Of a DNA stretch of 64,000 nt, positions 33,172 through 41,785 are shown piece by piece. This stretch comes from Nocardioides dongkuii (GTDB taxonomy: Bacteria > Actinomycetota > Actinomycetes > Propionibacteriales > Nocardioidaceae): positions 1,550,001 through 1,614,000 of the forward strand of contig NZ_CP059903.1 in assembly GCF_014127485.1 (NCBI RefSeq). Direction: 5' to 3'. The notes beneath the pieces are model-generated. The model did no database searches. It was given only the letters and a program-made list of their open reading frames with translations, and was not told where the DNA came from. The first letter of the stretch is position 1. Every line of letters begins with the position of its first letter. The translations under genes and the position numbers were made by a program.

Positions 33172-35325
33172 TCAGGCGTCGGCGAGAGCCATCCGGTCGA
33201 GGATCCAGGCGAGGGTGAACGCTCGGTCGTGCCAGGACTGGTAGCGCCCGGAGACGCCGCCGTGGCCGGCCGACATCTCCGTGCGCAGCAGCACCTCGGG
33301 CGCCCCGTCGCCGACGGCCCGCAGCCGGGCCACCCACTTGGCGGGCTCCACGTAGAGCACCCGGGTGTCGTGGAGCGAGGTCTCGGCGAGGATCGGCGGG
33401 TAGTCCTGGGCGACCACGTTGTCGTACGGCGCGTAGGAGGCCATGTAGTCGTAGACCTCCGGGTCGGCCTCCGGGTTGCCCCACTCGTCGTACTCGGTCA
33501 CCGTCAGCGGCAGCGTGGCGTCGAGCATCGTGGTCAGCGCGTCCACGAACGGCACGGCCGCGACGATGCCGCCGAACAGCTCGGGTGCCTGGTTGGCGAC
33601 CGCCCCGACGAGCAGGCCGCCGGCGCTGCCGCCCTCGGCGACCAGGGTGTCCGGCGTGGTCCACCCGGTCGCGACGAGGTGGCGGGCGCACGCCGCGAAG
33701 TCGCTGAACGAGTTCTGCTTGTGGAAGAGCTTGCCCTCGTCGTACCAGCGGCGGCCCATCTCGCCCCCGCCGCGCACGTGCGCGATCGCGAACGCCGCCC
33801 CGCGGTCGAGCACGGAGAGCCGGGCGACGGAGAAGTACGGGTCGGTGGACATCTCGTAGGCGCCGTAGCCGTAGAGCAGGGCCGGCACCGGCTGGGTCCC
33901 GCCGCCGACGCCCTCGCGGGACCCGCGGCGGCACACGATCGAGATCGGCACCCGCTCGCCGTCGTCCGCGGTCGCCCAGAGCCGGTGCTCCTCGTAGTCG
34001 GCGGGGTCGTAGCCGCCGAGCACCGGGGCGCGGCGCAGCAGCGCCAGCTCCCGGGTGCGGACGTCGTAGTCGTAGACCGAGGAGGGCACCGCCATCGTCG
34101 TGTAGCCCAGCCGGACGGTCGGCTGGTCGAAGACCGGGTTGCCGCCGGCGCCGACGGTGTAGACCGGGTGGTCGAACTCGACGAGGTAGTCCTCGCCCAG
34201 CCCGTGCTCGTGCCCCGCCTGCGCGTCCAGCTCGATGATCCGCAGCTGGGTCAGGCCCTCGCTGCGCTGGTGGACGACGAGGTGGCCGGCGAACGCGTCG
34301 ACCCCCTCCAGGCGTACGTCGGATCGGTGCGGGACCAGCGCCCGCCACTCCTCGGGGGACGTCGGCGCGACCGGGGCGACGCCGATCTCGAAGTCCGCCC
34401 CGGTGCCGTTGTGGTGGACCAGGAAGCGGTCCTCGCCGGCGAGGACGGCGTGCTCGAGGCTGTACTCGAGGTCCTCGCGCCGCGGGGCGAACAGCACCCA
34501 CCCGGCGTCCGGGGCCTCGGTGTCGAGGTAGCGGTACTCGGTGGTGGTCTTCGAGCCGGTCGCGGTCATCAGGAACCGGTTGCTGCGGCTGCGGCCGATG
34601 CCGGTCCAGAACCGGCCGTCGGGCTCGTGCAGCACCAGCTCGTCGTCGGCCTGGGTGCTGCCGAGGCGGTGCCGCCACACCTTGTCGGGCCGCCAGGAGT
34701 CGTCGACGGTCGAGTAGAAGCAGTCCTGGCCGTTCGGGTGCCACACCACGCCGCCGAGCACCCCGGTCAGCTCGTCGGGGAGCAGCTCGCCGGTGTGCAG
34801 GTCCTTGAACCGCACCGTGTAGCGCTCGTCGCCGACGACGTCGACGGCGTACGCCAGCACGGTGTCGTCGAGGGTGATCGCGGACCCGCCGAGGGAGAAG
34901 AAGTCGTGGCCCTCCGCCAGCACGTTGAGGTCCAGCAGCACCTCCTCGCCGGGCAGCGCAGGCTGGTCGGGGGCGCAGTCGGCCTCGGGGCGGGGCGGCG
35001 TCCAGTCGTCGGGTCCGCTGATCGGCACCCGGCAGCTCGCGCCGTACTCCCGGCCCTCGAAGGAGCGCGAGTAGTACCAGTGGCCGCGGTTGCGGGTCGG
35101 CACCGACAGGTCGGTCTCGAGCGTGCGCGCCTTGATCTCCTCGAAGATCGTCGTGCGCAGGTCGGCGAGGTGGGCGGTGCGCTCCTCGGTGTAGGCGTTC
35201 TCGGCCTCGAGGTACGCCGTGACCTCCGGCTCCTCCTTGGCCCGGAGCCACTCGTAGTCGTCGACGCGGGTGCGGCCGTGGATCTCGGTGGTGGTGGGGC
35301 GTCGGTCGGCGACGGGCGGCTGCAT
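33172..35325 (-). CDS. ptrB: S9 family oligopeptidase B
   Basis: Prolyl-oligopeptidase family serine peptidase of 717 residues that cuts small peptides after basic residues in the cytoplasm. An N-terminal beta-propeller (about 70-420) gates the catalytic domain (about 430-717). The catalytic triad is visible: Ser in EGGSAGGLLVGAV, Asp in TSLHDTRVLYVEPAKW, His in MSAGHGG. The segments LLYGYGAYEMSTDPYF and HVRGGGEMGRRWY are characteristic of PtrB. The ATG at 35325 is divergent from pxpA with 35 bp between starts. It ends 5 bp before the sigB upstream repeats. Confidence 0.92.
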   Translation of the reverse strand: MQPPVADRRPTTTEIHGRTRVDDYEWLRAKEEPEVTAYLEAENAYTEERTAHLADLRTTIFEEIKARTLETDLSVPTRNRGHWYYSRSFEGREYGASCRVPISGPDDWTPPRPEADCAPDQPALPGEEVLLDLNVLAEGHDFFSLGGSAITLDDTVLAYAVDVVGDERYTVRFKDLHTGELLPDELTGVLGGVVWHPNGQDCFYSTVDDSWRPDKVWRHRLGSTQADDELVLHEPDGRFWTGIGRSRSNRFLMTATGSKTTTEYRYLDTEAPDAGWVLFAPRREDLEYSLEHAVLAGEDRFLVHHNGTGADFEIGVAPVAPTSPEEWRALVPHRSDVRLEGVDAFAGHLVVHQRSEGLTQLRIIELDAQAGHEHGLGEDYLVEFDHPVYTVGAGGNPVFDQPTVRLGYTTMAVPSSVYDYDVRTRELALLRRAPVLGGYDPADYEEHRLWATADDGERVPISIVCRRGSREGVGGGTQPVPALLYGYGAYEMSTDPYFSVARLSVLDRGAAFAIAHVRGGGEMGRRWYDEGKLFHKQNSFSDFAACARHLVATGWTTPDTLVAEGGSAGGLLVGAVANQAPELFGGIVAAVPFVDALTTMLDATLPLTVTEYDEWGNPEADPEVYDYMASYAPYDNVVAQDYPPILAETSLHDTRVLYVEPAKWVARLRAVGDGAPEVLLRTEMSAGHGGVSGRYQSWHDRAFTLAWILDRMALADA

Positions 35326-35360
35326 GCCCCGAACCTATCCGGCTCGCTACGGTCGTCCGC

Positions 35361-36047
35361 ATGCGCCGGACCCTGGACCTCAACGCCGACCTGGGGGAGG
35401 AGGTCACCGACGACGCCGCGCTGCTGACGGTGGTCACCAGCGCCAACGTGGCGTGCGGCTACCACGCGGGCTCGCCGGCGATCATGCGCGCGGTGTGCGC
35501 GGAGGCCGCGGCCCGCGGCGTCTCCGTGGGCGCCCAGGTCTCCTACGCCGACCGGGAGGGCTTCGGGCGGGTCGCCCACGACGTGGCGCACGGGGTGCTC
35601 CGCGAACAGGTCGCCGACCAGGTCGGCACGCTGACGGAGATCGCGGCGGCGGCCGGGACCACGGTGCGCTACCTCAAGCCGCACGGCGCGCTCTACCACC
35701 GGGTGCTCGACGACGCGGAGCAGGCGGACGCCGTCCTCGCCGGGTCCGGCGACCTGCCCGTGCTCGGCATGCCGGGAGTGCTGCTCGACGCGGCCGCCGC
35801 GGCCGGCCGCGTGGTGCTGCTCGAGGGGTTCCCGGACCGCGGCTACGGCCCGGACGGGCGGCTGCTGCCGCGCGGCCGGGAGGGCGCCCTGGTCGAGGGC
35901 GCCGACGCGGTCGCCGCCCAGGCGGTCCGGCTCGCGGCGGCGGTGGCCTCGGTGTGCGTGCACGGCGACAGCCCCGGGGCGGTCGCGCACGCCCACGCCG
36001 TACGCCGGGCGCTGGAGGCGGCGGGCTACGAGCTGCGCGGGCTCTGA
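35361..36047 (+). CDS. pxpA: 5-oxoprolinase subunit A (LamB/YcsF family)
   Basis: Component of the ATP-dependent 5-oxoprolinase PxpABC, which opens 5-oxoproline (pyroglutamate) to glutamate. At 228 residues it is slightly short of the usual 250. Family signatures: LDLNADLGEE at the start, VACGYHAGSPAIM, GAQVSYADREGFGR, and RYLKPHGALYH. The ATG at 35361 is preceded by TACGGT 7 nt upstream, so it is probably leaderless. pxpB and pxpC lie downstream, but a 386-bp gap with a strong hairpin separates them, which is unusual for this normally compact operon. Confidence 0.93.
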   Translation: MRRTLDLNADLGEEVTDDAALLTVVTSANVACGYHAGSPAIMRAVCAEAAARGVSVGAQVSYADREGFGRVAHDVAHGVLREQVADQVGTLTEIAAAAGTTVRYLKPHGALYHRVLDDAEQADAVLAGSGDLPVLGMPGVLLDAAAAAGRVVLLEGFPDRGYGPDGRLLPRGREGALVEGADAVAAQAVRLAAAVASVCVHGDSPGAVAHAHAVRRALEAAGYELRGL

Positions 36048-36062
36048 GCCGCCCTCGGTTCT

Positions 36063-36174
36063 GCACAGGCTCGTGCACAGGTCTGGACCGCTCCTGTGGA
36101 ACACGGGCGGTTTCCTGTGGAGCGCCGACCGACTTCTGTGGATCCGCCTGTGGGACCGCGGGAACGTCTTGTGG
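36063..36174. repeat. Cluster of CCTGTGG-type motifs
   Basis: GCACAGG occurs at 36063-36069 and 36075-36081. The opposite orientation follows as CCTGTGGA (36093-36100 and 36114-36121), TCTGTGGA (36135-36142), CCTGTGGG (36147-36154) and CTTGTGG (36168-36174). The central three are exactly 21 bp apart, two helical turns, which suggests a protein-binding array. The same core in reverse (TCCACAG) recurs before the DUF4192 gene and before the universal stress gene. Confidence 0.55.
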
Positions 36175-36198
36175 TCCGGGTCACCGGCCGCGTAGACA
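36169..36198 (+). promoter_or_regulatory. Promoter-like pair in the pxpA-pxpB gap
   Basis: TTGTGG (36169-36174) and TAGACA (36193-36198) are 18 bp apart. Transcription would begin near 36205 and run to the hairpin at 36363-36399. Confidence 0.4.
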
Positions 36199-36204
36199 TG
36201 TCCT

Positions 36205-36399
36205 CATCGGGACGACAGAGCCGAGAGGCCGCGACGGACCGGGGATCGGACGGGAACGAGGATCCGCACCGCGAGGCGACTCGCGGCGTCGGCCCGGTGA
36301 CGGGGGCGGCGGGGTCCGAGGGGTCGTCGGATCGAGGTGGACGTCACCCTCTGCCTCACCACGAGGGCCTCGTGACGCTCATACCGTCACGAGGCCCTC
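36205..36399 (+). ncRNA. Candidate small RNA between pxpA and pxpB
   Basis: A possible transcript of about 195 nt bounded by a promoter-like sequence and a perfect 15-bp terminator hairpin, with no start codon plus ribosome site and no protein-like frame inside. Short inverted repeats (for example around CGCGAGGCGACTCGCG) could fold. I recognise no known RNA family in it. An alternative is that it is simply the untranslated end of the pxpA mRNA. Confidence 0.35.
36363..36399 (+). terminator. Strong terminator upstream of pxpB
   Basis: A perfect 15-bp stem (arms 36363-36377 and 36385-36399, GAGGGCCTCGTGACG and its complement) with a 7-nt loop, followed by CATTTC. It would stop transcription from pxpA or from the candidate small RNA before pxpB. 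Confidence 0.75.
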
Positions 36400-36433
36400 A
36401 GCCATTTCCCGGTCCCCGCGCGAGACTGGGCGC

Positions 36434-37027
36434 ATGCAGATCCGTCCGGTGGGCCCCCGTGCCCTGCTCGTCGAGGTCGCCGGGCCCGCGGAGGCGCTGG
36501 CGCTGGCCGCCCACGCCCGCGCGGTGGGGGTGGGCGCCGACGAGGTCGTGCCGGCCGCGCGCACCGTCCTCCTCGACGGCGTCGAGGACCCCGCCGCCGC
36601 CGCGGCCGCGCTCGCCGGCTGGCGCCCCGGCGCCCCGGTCCCGGCGGGCGACCTGGTCGAGGTGCCGGTCCGCTACGACGGGCCCGACCTGGGCTGGCTG
36701 GCCGACGCGTGGGGGACCAGCGAGGACGACGTGGTCGCCCGGCACTCGGCGATCGAGTTCGTGTCCGCGTTCTGCGGCTTCGCGCCCGGGTTCGCCTACC
36801 TCGCGGGCCTCCCGGAGCGGCTCGCGGTGTCCCGGCTGGACTCGCCCCGGACCGCGGTGCCCGCCGGCGCCGTCGCGCTGGCGGGCACCTGGTGCGGGGT
36901 CTACCCGACCGCCTCGCCGGGCGGCTGGCGGCTGCTCGGGCGCACCGACCTGAGGCTCTGGGACGCCGAGCGGCCCAGCCCGGCGCTGCTCGCGCCCGGG
37001 ACGCGCGTCCGGTTCGTGCCGGCATGA
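36434..37027 (+). CDS. pxpB: 5-oxoprolinase subunit B (KipI/allophanate hydrolase subunit 1 family)
   Basis: Second subunit of the PxpABC 5-oxoprolinase, 197 residues. Key segments: VEVPVRYDGPDLGWLA, the absolutely typical FCGFAPGFAYLAGLPERL, and SPRTAVPAGAVALAG followed by TASPGGWRLLGRT. The ATG at 36434 lies 6 nt after GAGACT, a possible weak -10, so this gene pair may have its own leaderless start after the terminator upstream. It overlaps pxpC by ATGA, showing tight coupling of subunits B and C. Confidence 0.93.
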   Translation: MQIRPVGPRALLVEVAGPAEALALAAHARAVGVGADEVVPAARTVLLDGVEDPAAAAAALAGWRPGAPVPAGDLVEVPVRYDGPDLGWLADAWGTSEDDVVARHSAIEFVSAFCGFAPGFAYLAGLPERLAVSRLDSPRTAVPAGAVALAGTWCGVYPTASPGGWRLLGRTDLRLWDAERPSPALLAPGTRVRFVPA

Positions 37028-37929
37028 CCACGCTGCTCGTCCGCAGCTCCGGGCCGCTCACCACCGTGCAGGACCGCGGCCGCGTCGGGCTCGCGCACCT
37101 GGGCGTCGCCCGCGCCGGCGCCCTGGACGCGCCCGCCGCCGCCCTGGCCAACCGGCTGGTCGGCAACGGACCGGACGCCGCCGTGCTCGAGACCACCCTC
37201 GGCGGGCTGGCCGTGGTCGCGTCCGACGGGTGCTGGGTCGCGCTCACCGGGGCGCCGGCCCCGCTGGAGGTCGACGGCGCGCGGCGCGGGCACGGGCGTC
37301 CCGAGTGGGTGCCGAGCGGCGCCCTGCTGCGGGTGGGTACGCCGAGGACGGGCGTCCGCAGCTACCTCGCCGTCGCCGGCGGGATCGACGTCGCCCCGGT
37401 GCTCGGCTCGCGCTCCACCGACACCCTCGCCGGGGTCGGCCCGCCGCGCGTCGAGGACGGGGTCGAGCTGCCGGTCGGGACGCCGTTCCGCCCGCCGTCC
37501 CCGGTGGACACCCCGCGGCCGCCGGCACCCGGCCCGCTGCGGGTCTGGCCCGGTCCGCGGGCCGACTGGTTCGCGCCGGACGTGCTCGACCGGCTCGGGC
37601 GCACGGCGTACACGGTGCTGGCGGAGTCGAACCGGATCGGGCTGCGCCTCGACGGGCCGCCGCTGGCGCGCGTCCGGGAGGGCGAGCTGGCCAGCGAGGG
37701 GATGGTGCTCGGCGCGGTGCAGGTGCCGCCCGACGGCCGGCCGGTGGTCTTCCTCGCCGACCACCCGCCCACCGGGGGCTACCCCGTGGTCGCGGTCGTG
37801 GACCCGCGCGACCTGTGGCAGTGCGCCCAGCTGCGGCCGGGGGAGTCCGTGCGGCTCACGGTGCCGGCGGGGTCTCCGGGGTCTCCGGGATCGCCGGGCT
37901 CTCCGGGGGCTCCGGCAGCCACGGGCTGA
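37024..37929 (+). CDS. pxpC: 5-oxoprolinase subunit C (biotin-dependent carboxyltransferase-like)
   Basis: Third subunit of 5-oxoprolinase, 301 residues, KipA/allophanate hydrolase subunit 2 family. Signatures: GPLTTVQDRGRVGLAHLG, AALANRLVGNGPDAAVLE, LAVAGGIDVAPVLGSRSTD, and SEGMVLGAVQVPPDGRPV followed by DHPPTGGYPVVAVV. The last 20 residues are a Gly-Ser-Pro repeat encoded by five 9-bp units and are not part of the family fold. This tail overlaps the 3' end of dinB on the other strand by 74 bp. Confidence 0.93.
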   Translation: MTTLLVRSSGPLTTVQDRGRVGLAHLGVARAGALDAPAAALANRLVGNGPDAAVLETTLGGLAVVASDGCWVALTGAPAPLEVDGARRGHGRPEWVPSGALLRVGTPRTGVRSYLAVAGGIDVAPVLGSRSTDTLAGVGPPRVEDGVELPVGTPFRPPSPVDTPRPPAPGPLRVWPGPRADWFAPDVLDRLGRTAYTVLAESNRIGLRLDGPPLARVREGELASEGMVLGAVQVPPDGRPVVFLADHPPTGGYPVVAVVDPRDLWQCAQLRPGESVRLTVPAGSPGSPGSPGSPGAPAATG

Positions 37930-39205
37930 GCGCGGGGTCGTCCTCGGCGTAGGAGCGCACCGGGCCCGCGGGGGTCTGCCGGGTCTCGAACCGGACGGTG
38001 ACCACGCCGCGTCCCGACCCCCACACCCAGCCGCGCCCCAGCTCGGTGTGCACGATGTCCATGCCGGGCGCCCAGGTGCGCCGCGAGTGGTGGGGAACCT
38101 CGACCTCGGGCAGCTCCGGCTCCTCCTCGGTGGTCTCGCCGAAGAGGTCCTCCTGGACCCAGTCGGCGAGGCCGGAGACGCCGACGCCCAGCAGCCGCAC
38201 GCCGCCGGAGGTGTCGAGGTCGGCGAGCAGCGAGCGGGCCACCCGGGCGACGGTGGCGGAGGAGTCGGTGGGGGAGCCGAGCGTCGAGGAGCGGCTCAAC
38301 GTGGTGAAGTCGTGCAGGCGCACCTTGATGGTGACGGTGCGCCCCGACAGCCCGCTCTTGCGCAGCCGCGCGGCGACCTCGCCGGCCTGGCGGGAGAGCA
38401 GCCCCTCCATCAACCGCCGGTCGGTGAGGTCGGTGTCGTAGGTGCCCTCCGCGCTCACCGACTTCGCCTCCCGCTCGGCGACCACCGGCCGGTCGTCGAG
38501 GGCCCGTGCCAGCTGGTGCAGGCCGCTGCCCTGCGCCTTGCCCACCAGGCGCACCAGCTCCTCGAGGCTGACCGCCTCCAGGTCGGCCACCGTGTGGATG
38601 CCCGCCCGGCGCAGCCGCTCCGCGGTGGCCGGGCCGACCCCGGGGATGACGCTCACGTGCATCGGCCGGAGCAGCTCCTGCTCGGTGCCGGGGGGCACCA
38701 CCACGAGCCCGTCCGGCTTGTCGAGGTCGCTGGCGATCTTGGCGATGAACTTCGAGGTCCCGATGCCGACCGACGCGGTCAGGCCGTCGGTGACCTCCGT
38801 GACCCGCGCGCGCAGGCCCTCGGCGTACGCCGTCACCGTGGGCACCTCGAGGTCGGGCAGGTCGGCGCGGGCGAGGTCCACGAACGCCTCGTCGAGCGAG
38901 AGCGGCTCGACCAGCGGGCTCACCGACCGCAGCAGCGTCATCACCGCGGTGCTCGCCTCCCGGTAGGCGTGGAACCGGCCGCCGAGGAACGCCGCGTGCG
39001 GGCAGCGCGAGCGCGCCTCCCGCGTCGACATCGCCGAGCGGACGCCGTACCGGCGCGCCTCGTACGACGCCGTCGCCACCACCCCGCGACCGCCGACCCC
39101 GCCGACCACCACCGGCTTCCCGCGCAGCGACGGTTTGTCGCGCTGCTCGACCGAGGCGAAGAACGCGTCGAGGTCGAGGTGGAGCACGGAGGCGTGGGCA
39201 CGCAC
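37856..39205 (-). CDS. dinB: DNA polymerase IV (Y-family translesion polymerase)
   Basis: Error-prone lesion-bypass polymerase, 449 residues. Palm motifs: HLDLDAFFASVEQ at the N-terminus and PLSLDEAFVD, holding the metal-binding acids; the HhH segment is VIPGVGPATAERL and the little-finger domain follows (about 245-350). A beta-clamp binding peptide QEDLFG is present near residue 358. The C-terminal 90 residues extend beyond the usual length and end in a Pro/Glu-rich tail encoded by a repeat shared with pxpC. The GTG at 39205 follows TAGGTT by 6 nt, so leaderless translation is likely. No SOS box was recognised. Confidence 0.92.
   Translation of the reverse strand: MRAHASVLHLDLDAFFASVEQRDKPSLRGKPVVVGGVGGRGVVATASYEARRYGVRSAMSTREARSRCPHAAFLGGRFHAYREASTAVMTLLRSVSPLVEPLSLDEAFVDLARADLPDLEVPTVTAYAEGLRARVTEVTDGLTASVGIGTSKFIAKIASDLDKPDGLVVVPPGTEQELLRPMHVSVIPGVGPATAERLRRAGIHTVADLEAVSLEELVRLVGKAQGSGLHQLARALDDRPVVAEREAKSVSAEGTYDTDLTDRRLMEGLLSRQAGEVAARLRKSGLSGRTVTIKVRLHDFTTLSRSSTLGSPTDSSATVARVARSLLADLDTSGGVRLLGVGVSGLADWVQEDLFGETTEEEPELPEVEVPHHSRRTWAPGMDIVHTELGRGWVWGSGRGVVTVRFETRQTPAGPVRSYAEDDPALSPWLPEPPESPAIPETPETPPAP
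37870..37914. repeat. Five 9-bp tandem repeats shared by pxpC and dinB
   Basis: Five units of a 9-bp repeat (GGGTCTCCG consensus) at 37870-37914. On the plus strand they encode Gly-Ser-Pro at the end of PxpC; on the minus strand they encode the Pro/Glu-rich end of DinB. Because the unit is a multiple of three, copy-number change keeps both frames open. Confidence 0.8.
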
Positions 39206-39341
39206 GGGCGCAACCTATCCCGCGTCCCCGCGGGTCGCCGACGCGCCGCCGACCGTCCACAGCCCGCACCCGGGACGCCGTCGTCCACAGCCCCCGGCGG
39301 GACCGGCCCGCCGGTCGGAGGTCCGGGGGAGCGTCCTGGGC

Positions 39342-40265
39342 ATGACGACCTCCGCGACCCGCCTCACCGCCCGCACCCCCGAGGACCTGCTGGCCGCCGT
39401 GCCGCTCGTGCTCGGCTTCCGGCCGCACGACTCGGTGGTGCTGATGACCTTCGGGGGGCCGGACCCGTTCCACGCGCGCCTGGACCTGCCGCGCACCCGT
39501 GCCGAGGTGCCGCACGTCGTGCGCGCGCTCCTCGAGCCGGCGCTGCGGCACGCCGTCCACGCCGTGGTGGTCGTGGTGTACGCCGAGGGGTCGCGCGTGC
39601 CCGGCGCCGACCGGGTGGCCCGCACCCTGCGCCGGCGGTTCCTCGCCTCGGGGGTGCAGGTGGTCCAGGTGCTGCGCGCCGACGCCCGGTGCTGGCGCGT
39701 GCTGCTGCCCGACGGCGACACCGGGCCGGCGGTGCCCTACGACGTCTCCTCGCACCCGTTCACGGCCCAGGCGGTCCTCGAGGGGCGCGCCCTGCTCGGC
39801 TCGCGGGCCGAGCTCGAGGCACTGCTGGACCCCGATCCCGCCGAGGTCGCCGCCGTGGCCGGGCTGCTGCCCCGCAGCGTCCCGGCCGGCCCGGCGGACG
39901 CCGAGGGCGCCGTCGCCCGGCACCTGGCGTCCGGGCGGCTCCCCGACGACGTCCTCGCGTCGGTGCTGCTCGGCCTCGACGACCCGGACGTGCGCACCGC
40001 GGCGTGCGCGGCGCTGCGGCGCGCGGACGCCGAGGTGCACGTGCGGCTGTGGACCGACGCCGTGCGCCGCGCGCCGGCGGAGGTGCGCGCCGGCGCCGCG
40101 GCGGTGCTGGCGCTGGCCGCGTGGGTCTCGGGCCACGGTGCGCTCGCCTGGTGCGCGGTCGACCGGTGCCGCGCGCTCGAGCCGGGCAACACCCTCGCCC
40201 GGCTGGTCGCGGTGGCCCTCGAGCAGGCGGTCCCGCCGACCACCTTCGAGAGCCGCGGAGCCTGA
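39342..40265 (+). CDS. DUF4192 domain-containing protein
   Basis: Conserved actinobacterial protein of 307 residues covering a whole DUF4192 domain, function unknown. Typical opening: RTPEDLLAAVPLVLGFRPHDSVVLM, read here in the pieces DLLAAVPLVLGF and HDSVVLMTF. Later SHPFTAQAVLEGRALLGSRAEL and the Ala-rich helical end match the family. The ATG at 39342 follows GGGGGAG. Two GTCCACAGCCC motifs lie in the short upstream gap. It is divergent from dinB and followed 48 bp later by the GCS2-type ligase. No membrane segments or signal peptide. Confidence 0.85.
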   Translation: MTTSATRLTARTPEDLLAAVPLVLGFRPHDSVVLMTFGGPDPFHARLDLPRTRAEVPHVVRALLEPALRHAVHAVVVVVYAEGSRVPGADRVARTLRRRFLASGVQVVQVLRADARCWRVLLPDGDTGPAVPYDVSSHPFTAQAVLEGRALLGSRAELEALLDPDPAEVAAVAGLLPRSVPAGPADAEGAVARHLASGRLPDDVLASVLLGLDDPDVRTAACAALRRADAEVHVRLWTDAVRRAPAEVRAGAAAVLALAAWVSGHGALAWCAVDRCRALEPGNTLARLVAVALEQAVPPTTFESRGA

Positions 40266-40313
40266 CCGGACCCCGGAGGCGAGTACTCCGCCGGGACGGG
40301 GTACACCACCACC

Positions 40314-41780
40314 ATGGGCGAAGAGGTCGAGGCACAGGAGTTCACGCGGGCCGACCGCACCCGGCACCGGGAGAAGGTCCGGCGCTGCCTGGACGTGTTC
40401 GCCCGGATGCTGCGCGAGGCCCGCTTCGACACCGACGACCCGATGACCGGGCTCGAGGTCGAGCTGAACCTCGTCGACGAGCTCGGCGACCCGGCGCTGA
40501 AGAACGCCGAGGCGCTGGGCGCGATCGCCGACCCCGACTTCCAGACCGAGCTCGGGCAGTTCAACATCGAGATCAACGTCCCGCCCGCCCGGCTGCGCGA
40601 GGGCGGGCTCGCCATCTTCGAGGAGAACCTGCGGCGCAGCCTCAACGACGCGGAGGCCAGCTCCGCCGACGTCGGCGCCCACCTGGTGATGATCGGGATC
40701 CTGCCCACGCTCGCCGACGGCCACATGAGCACCCACAGCCTCAGCGGCAACCCGCGCTACCGGCTGCTGAGCGAGCAGATCCTCGACGCGCGCGGCGAGG
40801 ACATCGCGATCTCGATCGCCGGCGACCGGGAGCGGCTCGCGACGACGGCGGACTCGATCGTGCCGGAGGCGGCGTGCACCAGCACCCAGCTGCACGTGCA
40901 GACCTCGCCCGACCAGTTCGCGGCGTACTGGAACGCCTCCCAGGCGATCTCGGCGGTCCAGCTGGCCGTCGGCGCCAACTCGCCGTACCTGCTGGGCAAG
41001 GAGCTGTGGCGCGAGACCCGGATCCCGCTGTTCGAGCAGGCGACCGACACCCGCAGCGAGGAGCTGAAGTCGCAGGGGGTGCGCCCGCGCGTGTGGTTCG
41101 GCGAGCGCTGGGTGACCTCGGTCTTCGACCTGTTCGAGGAGAACGTCCGCTACTTCCCGGCGCTGCTGCCGATCTCCGACGACGAGGACCCGCTCGGCGT
41201 GCTCGAGGCGGGCGGCACCCCGAACCTCGCCGAGCTGCGGCTCCACAACGGCACCATCTACCGCTGGAACCGGCCGGTCTACGACATCAACGACGGCGTC
41301 CCGCACCTGCGGGTCGAGAACCGCGTGCTCGCCGCGGGTCCGACCGTCGCCGACACCATCGCCAACGCCGCCTTCTACTTCGGGTTGGTGCGGGCGCTGG
41401 CCGAGAGCCCCCGCCCGCTGTGGTCCCAGATGTCCTTCTCCGCCGCCGAGGAGAACTTCCACGTCGCCGCCCGGGAGGGCATCGACGCCCAGCTCTACTG
41501 GCCGGGGGTGGGTCAGGTCGGCGCGACCGAGCTGGTGCTGCGCCGGCTGCTCCCGCTGGCGCGCCACGGCCTCGACGCCTGGGGGGTGCCGGGGGAGGAG
41601 TCCGACCGGCTGCTCGGCATCATCGAGCAGCGCTGCCTGACCGGGACGAACGGCGCGGAGTGGTTCGCGCGGCGGATGGCGGACCGGTCCGGCGAGCATC
41701 GGTACGACGCCCTGCGCGCCACCCTGCTGGAGTACCGCGAGCGGATGCACACCAACGAGCCGGTGCACGCCTGGGACTGA
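40314..41780 (+). CDS. Glutamate-cysteine ligase family 2-type (carboxylate-amine ligase) protein
   Basis: ATP-dependent ligase of the GCS2 superfamily, 488 residues, which joins a carboxylate to an amine. Visible features: GLEVELNLVDELGDP (metal and substrate acids), GQFNIEINVPPARL, HLQ-like THLQ element as TSTQLHVQTSP, LAVGANSPYLLGKELWRETRIPL, and ELRLHNGTIYRWNRPVYD. It is longer than the YbdK group (about 370) and looks like the actinobacterial branch annotated as glutamate-cysteine ligase. In organisms using mycothiol its product is uncertain. The start is ATG 40314, with TACACC 6 nt upstream. Confidence 0.82.
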   Translation: MGEEVEAQEFTRADRTRHREKVRRCLDVFARMLREARFDTDDPMTGLEVELNLVDELGDPALKNAEALGAIADPDFQTELGQFNIEINVPPARLREGGLAIFEENLRRSLNDAEASSADVGAHLVMIGILPTLADGHMSTHSLSGNPRYRLLSEQILDARGEDIAISIAGDRERLATTADSIVPEAACTSTQLHVQTSPDQFAAYWNASQAISAVQLAVGANSPYLLGKELWRETRIPLFEQATDTRSEELKSQGVRPRVWFGERWVTSVFDLFEENVRYFPALLPISDDEDPLGVLEAGGTPNLAELRLHNGTIYRWNRPVYDINDGVPHLRVENRVLAAGPTVADTIANAAFYFGLVRALAESPRPLWSQMSFSAAEENFHVAAREGIDAQLYWPGVGQVGATELVLRRLLPLARHGLDAWGVPGEESDRLLGIIEQRCLTGTNGAEWFARRMADRSGEHRYDALRATLLEYRERMHTNEPVHAWD

Positions 41781-41785
41781 GCCGG

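Larger units (their letters stand above)
36048..36433. other. 386-bp gap inside the pxp cluster
   Basis: The gap between pxpA and pxpB has no convincing reading frame. It holds a cluster of CACAGG/CCTGTGG repeats, a promoter-like pair, a GC-rich stretch able to form several hairpins and a strong terminator. Confidence 0.7.

Noticed and set aside
36063-36174. TGTGGA repeats as a replication origin
   Set aside because: No dnaA, dnaN or gyrB gene is close, the units do not match the DnaA box fully, and there is no AT-rich unwinding region.
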